DNA of 19,677 bases, from the NCBI GenBank assembly GCA_964544475.1, contig CAZJBS010000046.1, forward strand, positions 1 to 19,677, in the 5' to 3' direction. The DNA is from CAZJBS01 sp964544475. Its GTDB lineage: Bacteria > CLD3 > SB21. This document shows, in pieces, positions 7,134-14,290 of the stretch (its first letter is position 1; the number at the start of each line of letters is the position of its first letter). A program made the position numbers and the translations under genes. Below the pieces are notes generated by a model. It ran no database searches. It worked only from the letters and a program-made list of their open reading frames with translations, and was not told the origin of the DNA.

Positions 7134-7352
7134 TCACTTGAACCGATACGTAATCCGGCCTTTGGACAGATCGTACGGGGACAATTCCACGGTCACCTTG
7201 TCTCCCGGGAGGATGCGGATGAAATTCATCCTCATCTTTCCGGAAATATGGGCCAGAACCTCGTGTCCGTTCTCCAATTTGACCTTAAATGTAGCATTGG
7301 GCAGGGTTTCCAGTATCACGCCGTCGACTTTTATGAGCTCTTCCTTGGCCAA
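7134..7352 (-). CDS. infA: Translation initiation factor IF-1
   Basis: IF-1 occupies the 30S A site and assists IF-2 and IF-3 in start-site selection. The 72 residues form one S1-like OB fold, with VDGVILETLPNATFKVKLENG, the VLAHISGKMRMNFIRILPGD block, and the closing YDLSKGRITYRFK. This matches the normal length and sequence closely. The start is TTG at 7350-7352, giving the standard MAKEE N-terminus, with AGAGG about 7 bases upstream. The 84-base AT-rich spacer before it carries a promoter-like sequence, so infA and the genes after it may be transcribed independently of the S10/spc part. Confidence 0.97.
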   Translation of the reverse strand: MAKEELIKVDGVILETLPNATFKVKLENGHEVLAHISGKMRMNFIRILPGDKVTVELSPYDLSKGRITYRFK

Positions 7353-7401
7353 CCGCCTACCTCTAAGTTATTGTAAATCCTACCGCCACAAATGGATGCT
7401 C

Positions 7402-7434
7402 AATATATAAAAAAAAAGCACAAAATCAAGTCAA
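7402..7434 (-). promoter_or_regulatory. Putative internal promoter upstream of infA
   Basis: Immediately after the map stop the minus strand reads TTGACT (7434-7429) and the overlapping TTGATT (7429-7424). After a T-rich stretch comes TATATT (7407-7402). TTGATT and TATATT are 16 bases apart, fitting a primary-sigma promoter. This is the most AT-rich stretch in the ribosomal cluster. Sequence resemblance only; nine consecutive Ts between the boxes could also have a different role. Confidence 0.5.
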
Positions 7435-7436
7435 TT

Positions 7437-8195
7437 CTAGAACAGGTCGTTGGCCGTCAGGATCTCCGGACCATCGTCGCCCACGGCGATCGTATGTTCG
7501 AAATGGGCCGACGGACGGCCGTCGGCGGTGCATACCGTCCACTGGTCGTCGCGGGTAAAAACTTCAAATGTACCCATATTCACCATCGGTTCGACACAAA
7601 AGACCATACCTGCCTTCAATCGCATGCCGGTTCCGGCATGGCCATAATTGGGGACCTGCGGCTCCTCATGAAGTTCACGTCCGATGCCGTGTCCAACCAA
7701 TTCGCGAACCACGGAATAGCCGTGCTCTTCAACGTGTTTCTGGACGGCTGACGAAATGTCATGGATGCGATGGCCGACCCTGGCCTGTCTGATCCCCTCA
7801 TAAAGGGATTCACGGGTCACTTGCAGCAGTTTTCTTTTGTCATCGCTGATGTCGCCGACCGGTAAGGTCACCGCCGAATCTCCGTAGAATCCGTTCTTAA
7901 AAACGCCGATGTCAACGCCGATGATCTGGCCTTCCTGCAACGTATCCCGGTCACCCGGAATGCCATGCACCACCACATCATCGATGGACAGACAGGCGCT
8001 GGCCGGGTAACCCCGGTAGCCCTTGAAGGCCGGCTTCCCTCCTCGCGCGTGAATGTGGCTTTCGATCGCCCGATCCAAGTCTGCCAGACGGACGCCCGGC
8101 CTTACCATTTCGCTGGCGACCCGAAGAGCCTCCACCACAATCCGGCAACTTTCCCGAATCTGTTCGATCTCTTTTTCTGATTTGAGCCGGACCAT
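7437..8195 (-). CDS. map: Methionine aminopeptidase, type I
   Basis: Removes the initiator methionine from nascent proteins when the second residue is small; a cytosolic two-metal hydrolase. The 252 residues are the compact type Ia form without an N-terminal SH3-binding extension. The metal ligands and catalytic residues are all visible: His77, Asp95 (VDIGV), Asp106 (GDSA), His169 (GHGIG), Glu202 (VEPM) and Glu233 (FEHT). ATG at 8193-8195, 18 bases after secY, with only a weak GGGG as SD. Its place between secY and infA without adk is the arrangement seen in Bacteroidota/Chlorobi-type spc operons. Confidence 0.97.
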   Translation of the reverse strand: MVRLKSEKEIEQIRESCRIVVEALRVASEMVRPGVRLADLDRAIESHIHARGGKPAFKGYRGYPASACLSIDDVVVHGIPGDRDTLQEGQIIGVDIGVFKNGFYGDSAVTLPVGDISDDKRKLLQVTRESLYEGIRQARVGHRIHDISSAVQKHVEEHGYSVVRELVGHGIGRELHEEPQVPNYGHAGTGMRLKAGMVFCVEPMVNMGTFEVFTRDDQWTVCTADGRPSAHFEHTIAVGDDGPEILTANDLF

Positions 8196-8213
8196 GCGTA
8201 TGCCCCGGTTTGC

Positions 8214-9545
8214 TTAACCGCGACGGCCGCGGATGCGACCGGTTTTGAGGAATCCATCGTAATGACGCATCACCAGATGGGACTCGATCTGTTGGATCGT
8301 GTCCAAACCGACACCCACGATGATCAGCAACGAAGTGCCGCCGAAAAAGGAGGCAAAACTGTACGAGATATCGGTTGAATGGCGTACGAAAAACGGAAGT
8401 ATCGCGATGATACCCAGGAAAATAGCGCTGGGCAGGGTTACGCGCGTCAGAATATTGTCGATGAAATCGGACGTCTTCTTGCCGGGACGGATACCCGGGA
8501 TGAACGCGCCCTGTTTCTTCAGGTTGTCCGCCACTTCGACGGGATTCATGGCAATCGCCGTATAGAAGTACGTGAAGAATACGATGATCACCAGGAAGAT
8601 CAAATTATACATGATCGAATCGATCGAAAAATGCGCCGTCACCCATTCCGAAACCGCGCCCGGGAAAAACGTGGCGATGGTATTCGGCAGGAACATGATG
8701 GATTGGGCAAAGATGATCGGCATCACGCCCGCGATATTGACGCGCATCGGGATGTGCGTCGACTGTCCGCCGTACACTTTGCGCCCGATGACGCGCCTGG
8801 CGTACTGAACCGGTACCTTTCGAATACCCTGAGTGATAAAGATGATAGCCGCCACAATGGCCAGCAGGATCACCACCAGGACGAGTTCAATCATCAGGTT
8901 ACGATTGCCATTGGCGATTTGACGCCCTTCGTCAAAGATCGCGGCCGGAAAACGCGCCAGAATGCCGATCGTAATGATCAAAGAAATACCATTGCCGATG
9001 CCGCGCTCCGTGATCTGTTCGCCCAGCCACATGATGAAGATGGTGCACGTCGTCATCGTCACCATGGTCATGAGGTAAAACATCGCACCCTGATCCGGCA
9101 CCACTTTGACTTCCTGGTTGCCTACAGTGACCGACAAGCTGCACAGCCACGTGGCCACGCCCAGCGCCTGGACGGCGGAAATCGCAACCGTGCCATAACG
9201 GGTCATCTGGTTGATCTTCTTCCGGCCTTCCTCGCCTTCCTTCTGCAATTTCTGCAAATACGGAACCGTGGTACCCATCAATTGCAGGATGATGGACGTC
9301 GATATATACGGCATGATGCCCAGGGCGGCAATCGTGGCCTGGCTGAGGCCGCCTCCCGCAAAAAGATCGTAAAAACTGAGCAGCGTATTTTCCGCCTGCT
9401 TGAAGAACTGCCCCAACGCCGCGGCGTTGATGCCGGGGGCGGGTATGTGGGCGGCCACGCGCTCGATCAGGAGAACGCCGATCGAAAAGAGGATCCGTTT
9501 TCTAAGCTCGGGAATTTTGAAACAATTGACAAACGTTTGAAGCAT
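8214..9545 (-). CDS. secY: Preprotein translocase channel subunit SecY
   Basis: SecY forms the membrane channel through which SecA or ribosomes pass exported and inner-membrane proteins. The 443 residues contain the expected ten hydrophobic segments. Recognisable blocks are the plug-region LFAGGGLSQATIAALGIMPY, the TM2b/TM3 stretch STSIILQLMG, LGEQITERGIGNG, the cytosolic loop RKVPVQYARRV, and IPGIRPGKKT. It ends in the basic tail HYDGFLKTGRIRGRRG, a form common in FCB bacteria. ATG at 9543-9545, 31 bases after rplO. Its SD is weak compared with its neighbours, which may lower synthesis relative to the ribosomal proteins. Confidence 0.98.
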   Translation of the reverse strand: MLQTFVNCFKIPELRKRILFSIGVLLIERVAAHIPAPGINAAALGQFFKQAENTLLSFYDLFAGGGLSQATIAALGIMPYISTSIILQLMGTTVPYLQKLQKEGEEGRKKINQMTRYGTVAISAVQALGVATWLCSLSVTVGNQEVKVVPDQGAMFYLMTMVTMTTCTIFIMWLGEQITERGIGNGISLIITIGILARFPAAIFDEGRQIANGNRNLMIELVLVVILLAIVAAIIFITQGIRKVPVQYARRVIGRKVYGGQSTHIPMRVNIAGVMPIIFAQSIMFLPNTIATFFPGAVSEWVTAHFSIDSIMYNLIFLVIIVFFTYFYTAIAMNPVEVADNLKKQGAFIPGIRPGKKTSDFIDNILTRVTLPSAIFLGIIAILPFFVRHSTDISYSFASFFGGTSLLIIVGVGLDTIQQIESHLVMRHYDGFLKTGRIRGRRG

Positions 9546-9576
9546 CGTGCGTACTCAACTGGTCGAATGTGAAAGA

Positions 9577-10062
9577 TTACTTCGTCTGGTTCTTCTTGGG
9601 CTTCACCAGCAAGGTTTTTTTGATACCCAACACGGTCACGGTGCCGCCGGCTTTTTCAATTTTGGCCTTCGCGGATTCACTGACGGCATGGGCCTGAATA
9701 TCCAGTTTCCTGGACAGGTCGCCATGACCCAGAATCTTCAATGCGGCCGTCTTGCTCTTGATCAAACCGGATGCATACAGCGTCGACACGTCCACTCTGC
9801 TGCCGTTGAACTTCTCCAGGGAGCCGACGTTGACGGTTTGAAATTCCGTCTTAAACAGATTTACAAAGCCAAACTTCGGCAACCGGCGTTGAAGGGGCAT
9901 CTGACCGCCTTCAAACCATGATTTCATATGGTTGCCCGAGCGGGATTTGAGACCTTTATGACCCTTGGTGGATGTGCCTCCGTGTCCGGATCCTTCGCCG
10001 CGGCCGATACGCTTAACCTTTTTCCGTGAGCCGTGCGCGTATTTAAGATTACTTAAGTTCAT
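9577..10062 (-). CDS. rplO: 50S ribosomal protein L15
   Basis: uL15 is a late-assembly large-subunit protein with a long extension into 23S rRNA. It shows the glycine-rich N-terminal signature IGRGEGSGHGGTSTKGHKG, followed by GQMPLQRRLPKFGF and the C-terminal ILGHGDLSRKLDI and VTVLG blocks. The chosen ATG (10060-10062) gives MNLSNLKYAHG and 161 residues. AGAGG lies 7 bases upstream. An upstream in-frame TTG would place the SD inside the coding region and adds six residues without family support. It is 22 bases after rpmD. Confidence 0.96.
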   Translation of the reverse strand: MNLSNLKYAHGSRKKVKRIGRGEGSGHGGTSTKGHKGLKSRSGNHMKSWFEGGQMPLQRRLPKFGFVNLFKTEFQTVNVGSLEKFNGSRVDVSTLYASGLIKSKTAALKILGHGDLSRKLDIQAHAVSESAKAKIEKAGGTVTVLGIKKTLLVKPKKNQTK

Positions 10063-10084
10063 GGACCGACCTCTCTGCAATTAG

Positions 10085-10336
10085 TCACTTGGCTTTGTTG
10101 GCTTTGATCACCTTGTAGCCCGTTTTCAGTTTCGTCTTGGCGGCTTCCGGCTTGTTCGCCACGTTTTCGCAGACCACCAGGTGGGCCACGCTGGCCACCA
10201 TCCCGCGCAATTGGGGCGTGTCCGTATGGTAAACGACCTGTCCGATCCTGCGAAGACCCAATGTACGAACCGTGTCCTTGTGTCGCTCGAGCGAGCCGAT
10301 CACGCTCTTGACCTGTTTGATTTTCAGAACGCTCAT
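10085..10336 (-). CDS. rpmD: 50S ribosomal protein L30 with C-terminal extension
   Basis: uL30 is a small large-subunit protein. The core is visible as LKIKQVKSVIGSLERHKDTV, then LGLRRIGQVV and DTPQLRGMVASVAHLV. The ATG at 10334-10336 gives 83 residues against a usual length of about 60. The additional 20 residues are Lys/Ala-rich (PEAAKTKLKTGYKVIKANK region). AAGGAT sits 11 bases before the start, and the rpsE stop is 16 bases away. A longer in-frame reading beginning inside rpsE is possible but has no support. Confidence 0.94.
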   Translation of the reverse strand: MSVLKIKQVKSVIGSLERHKDTVRTLGLRRIGQVVYHTDTPQLRGMVASVAHLVVCENVANKPEAAKTKLKTGYKVIKANKAK

Positions 10337-10352
10337 GATATACAATCCTTTT

Positions 10353-10886
10353 TTACTTGGTGAGGACATCCATGACAGCCAGTCCGCGACGAGAACCCAT
10401 TTCGCGCGCGTTCGTGACTTCGCCCAAAGCCTTGATGGTCGCCTTCACGACGTTGTGCGGATTGGATGAACCTTTGCACTTGGTCAGAATGTCCGTAATA
10501 CCGACCGACTCGACGACCGCCCGAACGGCGGCTCCGGCGATGATACCGGTGCCCTTGGAGGCCGGTTTCAGGTACACTTTGCCGGCGCCGTATTTGGCGG
10601 TAACTTCATGGGGCAGCGTGCCATTCATGATCGGCACATAGATCATTTTTTTCTTGGCGTCTTCCTTGCCTTTGGCGATGGCATCCGGCACTTCGTTGGC
10701 TTTGCCGAGGCCAATGCCGACCTTGCCCTTGCCGTCACCGACGACGACGATGGCATTGAAGCTGAAACGGCGTCCGCCTTTCACGACTTTGGCCACGCGG
10801 TTGATATAAACCACGCGTTCTTCTTTGAGATCGACGTCCCCGGGATTTTCCGACGCGTCCTTCTTCTGACTGGATTTCCTGTTCAT
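10353..10886 (-). CDS. rpsE: 30S ribosomal protein S5
   Basis: uS5 helps shape the decoding centre and mRNA entry channel; mutations in this family cause ram (error-prone) or spectinomycin-resistance phenotypes. The double-stranded RNA-binding half has VVYINRVAKVVKGGRRFSF followed by VVVGDGKGKVGIGLGKA. The second domain has the KGTGIIAGAAVRAVVESVGI and SSNPHNVVKATIKAL blocks. The ATG at 10884-10886 gives 177 residues. GAGG lies 7 bases upstream; a TTG directly before it is a poorer choice. The first 20 residues are a charged tail not seen in E. coli S5, common in other phyla. Confidence 0.97.
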   Translation of the reverse strand: MNRKSSQKKDASENPGDVDLKEERVVYINRVAKVVKGGRRFSFNAIVVVGDGKGKVGIGLGKANEVPDAIAKGKEDAKKKMIYVPIMNGTLPHEVTAKYGAGKVYLKPASKGTGIIAGAAVRAVVESVGITDILTKCKGSSNPHNVVKATIKALGEVTNAREMGSRRGLAVMDVLTK

Positions 10887-10930
10887 CAACGCCTCTTAAC
10901 GATGAATAACACTGTGTTCTTGGTTATCAA

Positions 10931-11299
10931 CTAAAACTTGAGTCCGCCTTCGCGCGCGCCTTCGGCCACGGACTTGACCCGGCCATGGTATCGGTAACCG
11001 TTCCGGTCAAACGCGGCACTGGCCACGCCTTTCTCTTTTGCAAGACGCGCCAATTCGAGTCCGACTTGTTTGCCGGTGCCGATCTTGCCTTTTTCGGAGC
11101 CTTTGGCCGCCGATTTTGAACGGCTGCTGGCCGCCGCAATGGTCCGGCCCGTCGTGTCGTCAATCAACTGCGCGTAGATGTGATTCAGACTGCGATAAAC
11201 GGTCAATCGCGGTTTTTCGGCAGTTCCGAAAACACGTTTTCGAATGCGCATACGAATGCGGTTGCGTTTTTCAGCTTTGACAATGTTCTTATCGGCCAT
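10931..11299 (-). CDS. rplR: 50S ribosomal protein L18
   Basis: uL18 binds 5S rRNA together with L5 and anchors it in the central protuberance. The 122 residues show the basic N-terminal block KRNRIRMRIRKRVFGTAEKPRLTVYRS, then HIYAQLIDDTTGRTIAAASS, and the C-terminal FDRNGYRYHGRVKSVAEGAREGGLKF, all matching the family. ATG at 11297-11299. The 29-base gap after rplF and 44-base gap before rpsE hold no visible structure. Confidence 0.97.
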   Translation of the reverse strand: MADKNIVKAEKRNRIRMRIRKRVFGTAEKPRLTVYRSLNHIYAQLIDDTTGRTIAAASSRSKSAAKGSEKGKIGTGKQVGLELARLAKEKGVASAAFDRNGYRYHGRVKSVAEGAREGGLKF

Positions 11300-11328
11300 A
11301 TAGGTTCTCTGTTAATTCAACGGATTAA

Positions 11329-11871
11329 TTATTTCTTGGCGGCGGCCTTACCGGCTTTGCGCTTCACACGTTCGTCAGCGTATTTTACGCCCTTGCCTTT
11401 GTATGGCTCGGGTGGTTTGAAGGAGCGGATCTTCGCAGCGACCTGGCCGACCAGTTGCACGTCGATGCCCTTGATGATCACATTGGTCGGAGCCGGCACG
11501 GCAATATCAATGCCCGCAGGCGGCTGGAATAGAATCGGATGCGAAAAACCCAGATTGAACTGAACCAGCTTTCCTTTGGCTTCGGCTTTGTATCCGACTC
11601 CGACAATTTCCAGTTTTCGTTCAAATCCCTCGCTGACGCCCTGAACCATATTGGCGATCACCGCGCGGGCCGTACCGTGGAGCGCACGTTGGAAGCCGGT
11701 GTCGTTCTTGCGCGTCACATGAACTTCCTTATCTTTGACGGCAATGAGCGTTTCGGGATGAAAACGACTGCTCAGTTCGCCCTTGGGGCCCTTCACCTTG
11801 ACCGTGGCGCCGGTGACGCTAATGGTCACGCCGGCCGGGATCGGTATCGGTTTTTTTCCTACTCTTGACAC
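11329..11871 (-). CDS. rplF: 50S ribosomal protein L6
   Basis: uL6 lies at the base of the L7/L12 stalk near the sarcin-ricin loop and the factor-binding site. The 180 residues are the standard two-domain length. Visible are the start MSRVGKKPIPIP, VKGPKGELS, GFERKLEIVGVGYKA, and the signature KPPEPYKGKGVKYADE near the C-terminus. The start is GTG at 11869-11871 with AGGAG 8 bases upstream. It lies 40 bases after rpsH. Confidence 0.97.
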   Translation of the reverse strand: MSRVGKKPIPIPAGVTISVTGATVKVKGPKGELSSRFHPETLIAVKDKEVHVTRKNDTGFQRALHGTARAVIANMVQGVSEGFERKLEIVGVGYKAEAKGKLVQFNLGFSHPILFQPPAGIDIAVPAPTNVIIKGIDVQLVGQVAAKIRSFKPPEPYKGKGVKYADERVKRKAGKAAAKK

Positions 11872-11911
11872 AATAAAACTCCTGAAAGATCGTATAGGAT
11901 TTCAGCTTTGA

Positions 11912-12310
11912 TTACCACACGTAACAGAGCACTTCGCCGCCCACGTTCTCCGTGCGCGCCCGTTTGTTGGACATGACGCCTTTGGATGTGGACATAATGG
12001 CGATGCCCAGGTTGGACTTGACGCGCGGCAACGCCGACGAACCCGCATACCGGCGGAGTCCGGGAGTGCTGACCCTCGAAATATGGCTGATGGCGTTGCG
12101 CTGCTTATCGTCATATTTCAGGTAGATGCGGATAATGCCCTGCTTACCGTCGTCGAAATTGGCGTAGTCCTTGATATAGCCCTGCTCCAGGAGGATCTGG
12201 GTCATATCGCGTTTCAGATTCGACGCCGGCACGTCGACCATGCTCTTTTTCGCGCGGATCGCATTGCGGACCTTGGTCAGGTAATCCCCGATAACATCAG
12301 ACTTGGACAT
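11912..12310 (-). CDS. rpsH: 30S ribosomal protein S8
   Basis: uS8 binds the 16S rRNA central domain early in assembly. In E. coli it also represses the spc operon by binding mRNA near rplE. The 132 residues contain DYLTKVRNAIRAKKS at the start, RVSTPGLRRYAG in the middle, and the C-terminal signature STSKGVMSNKRARTENVGGEVLCYVW. ATG at 12308-12310 with AAGGAG about 10 bases upstream. I did not find an S8-like target helix around rplE by eye. Confidence 0.97.
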   Translation of the reverse strand: MSKSDVIGDYLTKVRNAIRAKKSMVDVPASNLKRDMTQILLEQGYIKDYANFDDGKQGIIRIYLKYDDKQRNAISHISRVSTPGLRRYAGSSALPRVKSNLGIAIMSTSKGVMSNKRARTENVGGEVLCYVW

Positions 12311-12358
12311 CGAACAATACTCCTTGCTTAACTCACATCTTTCGTTGGCATTGTTTGG

Positions 12359-12544
12359 CTACCAGGAGGCCTTGCGTACGCCCGGCACGTCCCCGTTGAG
12401 GGCCAGCTGGCGGAAGCAGATACGGCAAATACCGAACTTGCGCATGAACGCGCGCGCGCGTCCGCACCGGCGACAACGGTTGTGGGTGCGGGTGGCAAAT
12501 TTAGGCGTCTTCTGTGTTTTAGCGACCCATGCTTTGGTAGCCAA
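12359..12544 (-). CDS. rpsN: 30S ribosomal protein S14, short zinc-binding form
   Basis: uS14 completes the 30S head. At 61 residues this is the short C+ form, with a zinc ribbon formed by Cys24, Cys27, Cys40 and Cys43 (CRRC and CRIC). It ends GVRKASW as expected. The start is TTG at 12542-12544. The standard MAxKAW N-terminus begins there, AGGAG lies 7 bases upstream, and there is no ATG or GTG in a better place. The zinc-free long S14 of zinc-starved cells is not encoded here. Confidence 0.96.
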   Translation of the reverse strand: MATKAWVAKTQKTPKFATRTHNRCRRCGRARAFMRKFGICRICFRQLALNGDVPGVRKASW

Positions 12545-12575
12545 GGTTTTCTCCTACAATTCGTCCGTTAACAGG

Positions 12576-13229
12576 TTATTTCTTTCTAAACGGCATGCCA
12601 CATTCCTTGAGAAGCTCATACGCTTCCTCGTCCGTCCTGGCCGACGTGACGATGGTGATATCCATTCCGCGAACGCGGTCCATTTTGTCGACGTCGATTT
12701 CCGGAAAAATGATCTGCTCTTTGACGCCAAGCGTATAGTTGCCGCGGCCGTCAAAAGACCGGTCGGACACACCGCGAAAATCCCGGATACGTGGGATGGC
12801 AATATTGAGCAGGCGATCCAGAAATTCGTACATCGATGCGCTGCGCAGCGTGACAAAGCAGGCGATGGGCACGCCCTCACGCAGTTTGAAATTGGAAATC
12901 GCCTTTTTGGCTTTTCGGATGGCCGGCTTCTGCCCGGTGATGGTCATCATATCCGTCACGGCGGCATCCAGCAGTTTGGGATCCTGCGTGGCCTGGCCGA
13001 CACCCATGTTGACAACGACTTTTTCGATGCGAGGCACGCGCATTACATTCTTGTATCCAAACTTCTTCATCAGGGCCGGAACGACACGCTCGGTGTAAAC
13101 GGTTTGCAGCCGGGCCTTGTAAGCCTTGTCCATGGCCGAACGATGTCCGCCGGAAAGGCCGTCACCTTTTTTCTTTTCGCCCTTCTTTTCACCTTTGGGC
13201 TTTGCCACTTTCGCTTCTTGCTTCGCCAT
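12576..13229 (-). CDS. rplE: 50S ribosomal protein L5 with N-terminal extension
   Basis: uL5 carries 5S rRNA and contacts P-site tRNA from the central protuberance. The core starts near residue 34 and matches the family closely: VVPALMKKFGYKNVMRVPRIEKVVVNMGVG, TGQKPAIRKAKKAISNFKLREG, LRSASMYEFLDRL and YTLGVKEQIIFPEID. The total is 217 residues against about 180. The extra N-terminal 30 residues are Lys/Gly/Glu-rich (KPKGEKKGEKKKGDG), probably disordered. The ATG at 13227-13229 has AGGA upstream with good spacing. Met33 would give a normal-length protein but lacks an SD. Confidence 0.96.
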   Translation of the reverse strand: MAKQEAKVAKPKGEKKGEKKKGDGLSGGHRSAMDKAYKARLQTVYTERVVPALMKKFGYKNVMRVPRIEKVVVNMGVGQATQDPKLLDAAVTDMMTITGQKPAIRKAKKAISNFKLREGVPIACFVTLRSASMYEFLDRLLNIAIPRIRDFRGVSDRSFDGRGNYTLGVKEQIIFPEIDVDKMDRVRGMDITIVTSARTDEEAYELLKECGMPFRKK

Positions 13230-13252
13230 CTAGAATTCCTCGTCTTGACTGA

Positions 13253-13558
13253 CTAATTGACAACTTCGCCCGAGGCCTTGGCCACGCGCACTTTTTTTCC
13301 ATCCGCCAGTTTCTTGTGACCGACGCGTGTTTTCTTGCCGCCGTGCACCAGCATTACTTTGCTGGTATGGATCGGCCCTTCTTTTTCCTGAATACCGCCC
13401 TGCGGGTTCTTCTGGTTCGGTTTGATGTGCTTCTTCCTGAGATTGATGCCTTCGACGATGACTTTCGCCTTGTCGACATACACCTTCAGCACTTTGCCTT
13501 CCTTGCCTTTGTGGTTGCCCGACAGCACCACCACCGTATCGCCTTTTTTGATATGCAT
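13253..13558 (-). CDS. rplX: 50S ribosomal protein L24
   Basis: uL24 is an assembly initiator that also lies close to the tunnel exit. The 101 residues begin with a KOW motif, KKGDTVVVLSGNHKGKEGKVLKV (about 4-26). NLRKKHIKPNQKNPQGGIQEKEGPIH and the basic tail with TRVGHKKLADGKKVRV follow. The length is normal for the bacterial protein. ATG at 13556-13558, 32 bases after rplN. Confidence 0.97.
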   Translation of the reverse strand: MHIKKGDTVVVLSGNHKGKEGKVLKVYVDKAKVIVEGINLRKKHIKPNQKNPQGGIQEKEGPIHTSKVMLVHGGKKTRVGHKKLADGKKVRVAKASGEVVN

Positions 13559-13590
13559 GGTCTCTTACCTCTTGGATTTCACGTCTTGAA

Positions 13591-13959
13591 TTATAGCACT
13601 TCCGGCGCCAGGGACACGATTTTCATGAACTGCTTCTCACGCAATTCACGAGCCACCGGCCCGAAAATACGGGTACCGGTCGGTTCCTTCTGGTTGTTGA
13701 TGAGCACGGCGGCGTTTTCGTCGAACCGGATATACGAGCCGTCGCTGCGGCGGGTCTCCTTACGAACGCGGACGACCACGGCGCGGGCCACATCCCCCTT
13801 TTTCACGGTGCCACCCGGAATCGCATCCTTGATCGATACGATAATTTCGTCACCCAGGTGAGCGTAGCGCCGCGAGGTCCCGCCCAGGACGCGAATGCAC
13901 ATCACTTTTTTGGCCCCGGAATTGTCCGCCACTGTCAATCGGGTATATTCTTGGATCAT
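13591..13959 (-). CDS. rplN: 50S ribosomal protein L14
   Basis: uL14 forms inter-subunit bridges B5 and B8 and is the docking site of the silencing factor RsfS. The 122 residues are full length: MIQEYTRLTVADNSGAKKVMCIRVLGG at the start, KGDVARAVVVRVRKETRRSDG in the middle, and GTRIFGPVARELREKQFMKIVSLAPEV at the end. ATG at 13957-13959, 32 bases after rpsQ. In E. coli this would be the first gene of a separate spc operon. Here the gap is too short and featureless for a separate promoter to be claimed. Confidence 0.98.
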   Translation of the reverse strand: MIQEYTRLTVADNSGAKKVMCIRVLGGTSRRYAHLGDEIIVSIKDAIPGGTVKKGDVARAVVVRVRKETRRSDGSYIRFDENAAVLINNQKEPTGTRIFGPVARELREKQFMKIVSLAPEVL

Positions 13960-13991
13960 GACTGATACTCACCCATAATAAGATTGAACAA

Positions 13992-14273
13992 CTACTGCGC
14001 TTTCTTGACCACTTCGACCAGACGCCACCGTTTGCGTTTGCTCAACGGGCGTGTTTCCATAATCCTGACCACGTCGCCGATCTGGGCTTCGCGTTTCTCG
14101 TCGTGCGCCATCAATTTGCTGGTGCGTTTGACATACTTTTTGTACACCGGATGCAACACTTTGCTCTCGATGGTCACGAGGATGCTCTTCTGCATCTTGT
14201 TGCTGACCACGGTTCCGACACGAACTTTGCGGCTGCCGCGTGTCGTGGTGTTTTGTTCCGTCTCGTTGGACAT
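13992..14273 (-). CDS. rpsQ: 30S ribosomal protein S17
   Basis: uS17 is an early 16S rRNA binder with a single OB fold. The 93 residues include a polar tail of 14 residues, then KVRVGTVVSNKMQKSILVTIE, HPVYKKYVKRTSKLMAHDE, and GDVVRIMETRPLSKRKRWRLVEVV, the family signature. ATG at 14271-14273 with GGAG about 6 bases upstream. The gap after rpmC is only 17 bases. Confidence 0.97.
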   Translation of the reverse strand: MSNETEQNTTTRGSRKVRVGTVVSNKMQKSILVTIESKVLHPVYKKYVKRTSKLMAHDEKREAQIGDVVRIMETRPLSKRKRWRLVEVVKKAQ

Positions 14274-14290
14274 CTGGACTCCTGCTTGGA

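Noticed and set aside
8379..9572. A 397-codon open frame on the plus strand
   Set aside because: Antisense to secY; the product is a charged His/Asp/Arg-rich string without domains, typical of the complement of a membrane protein gene.
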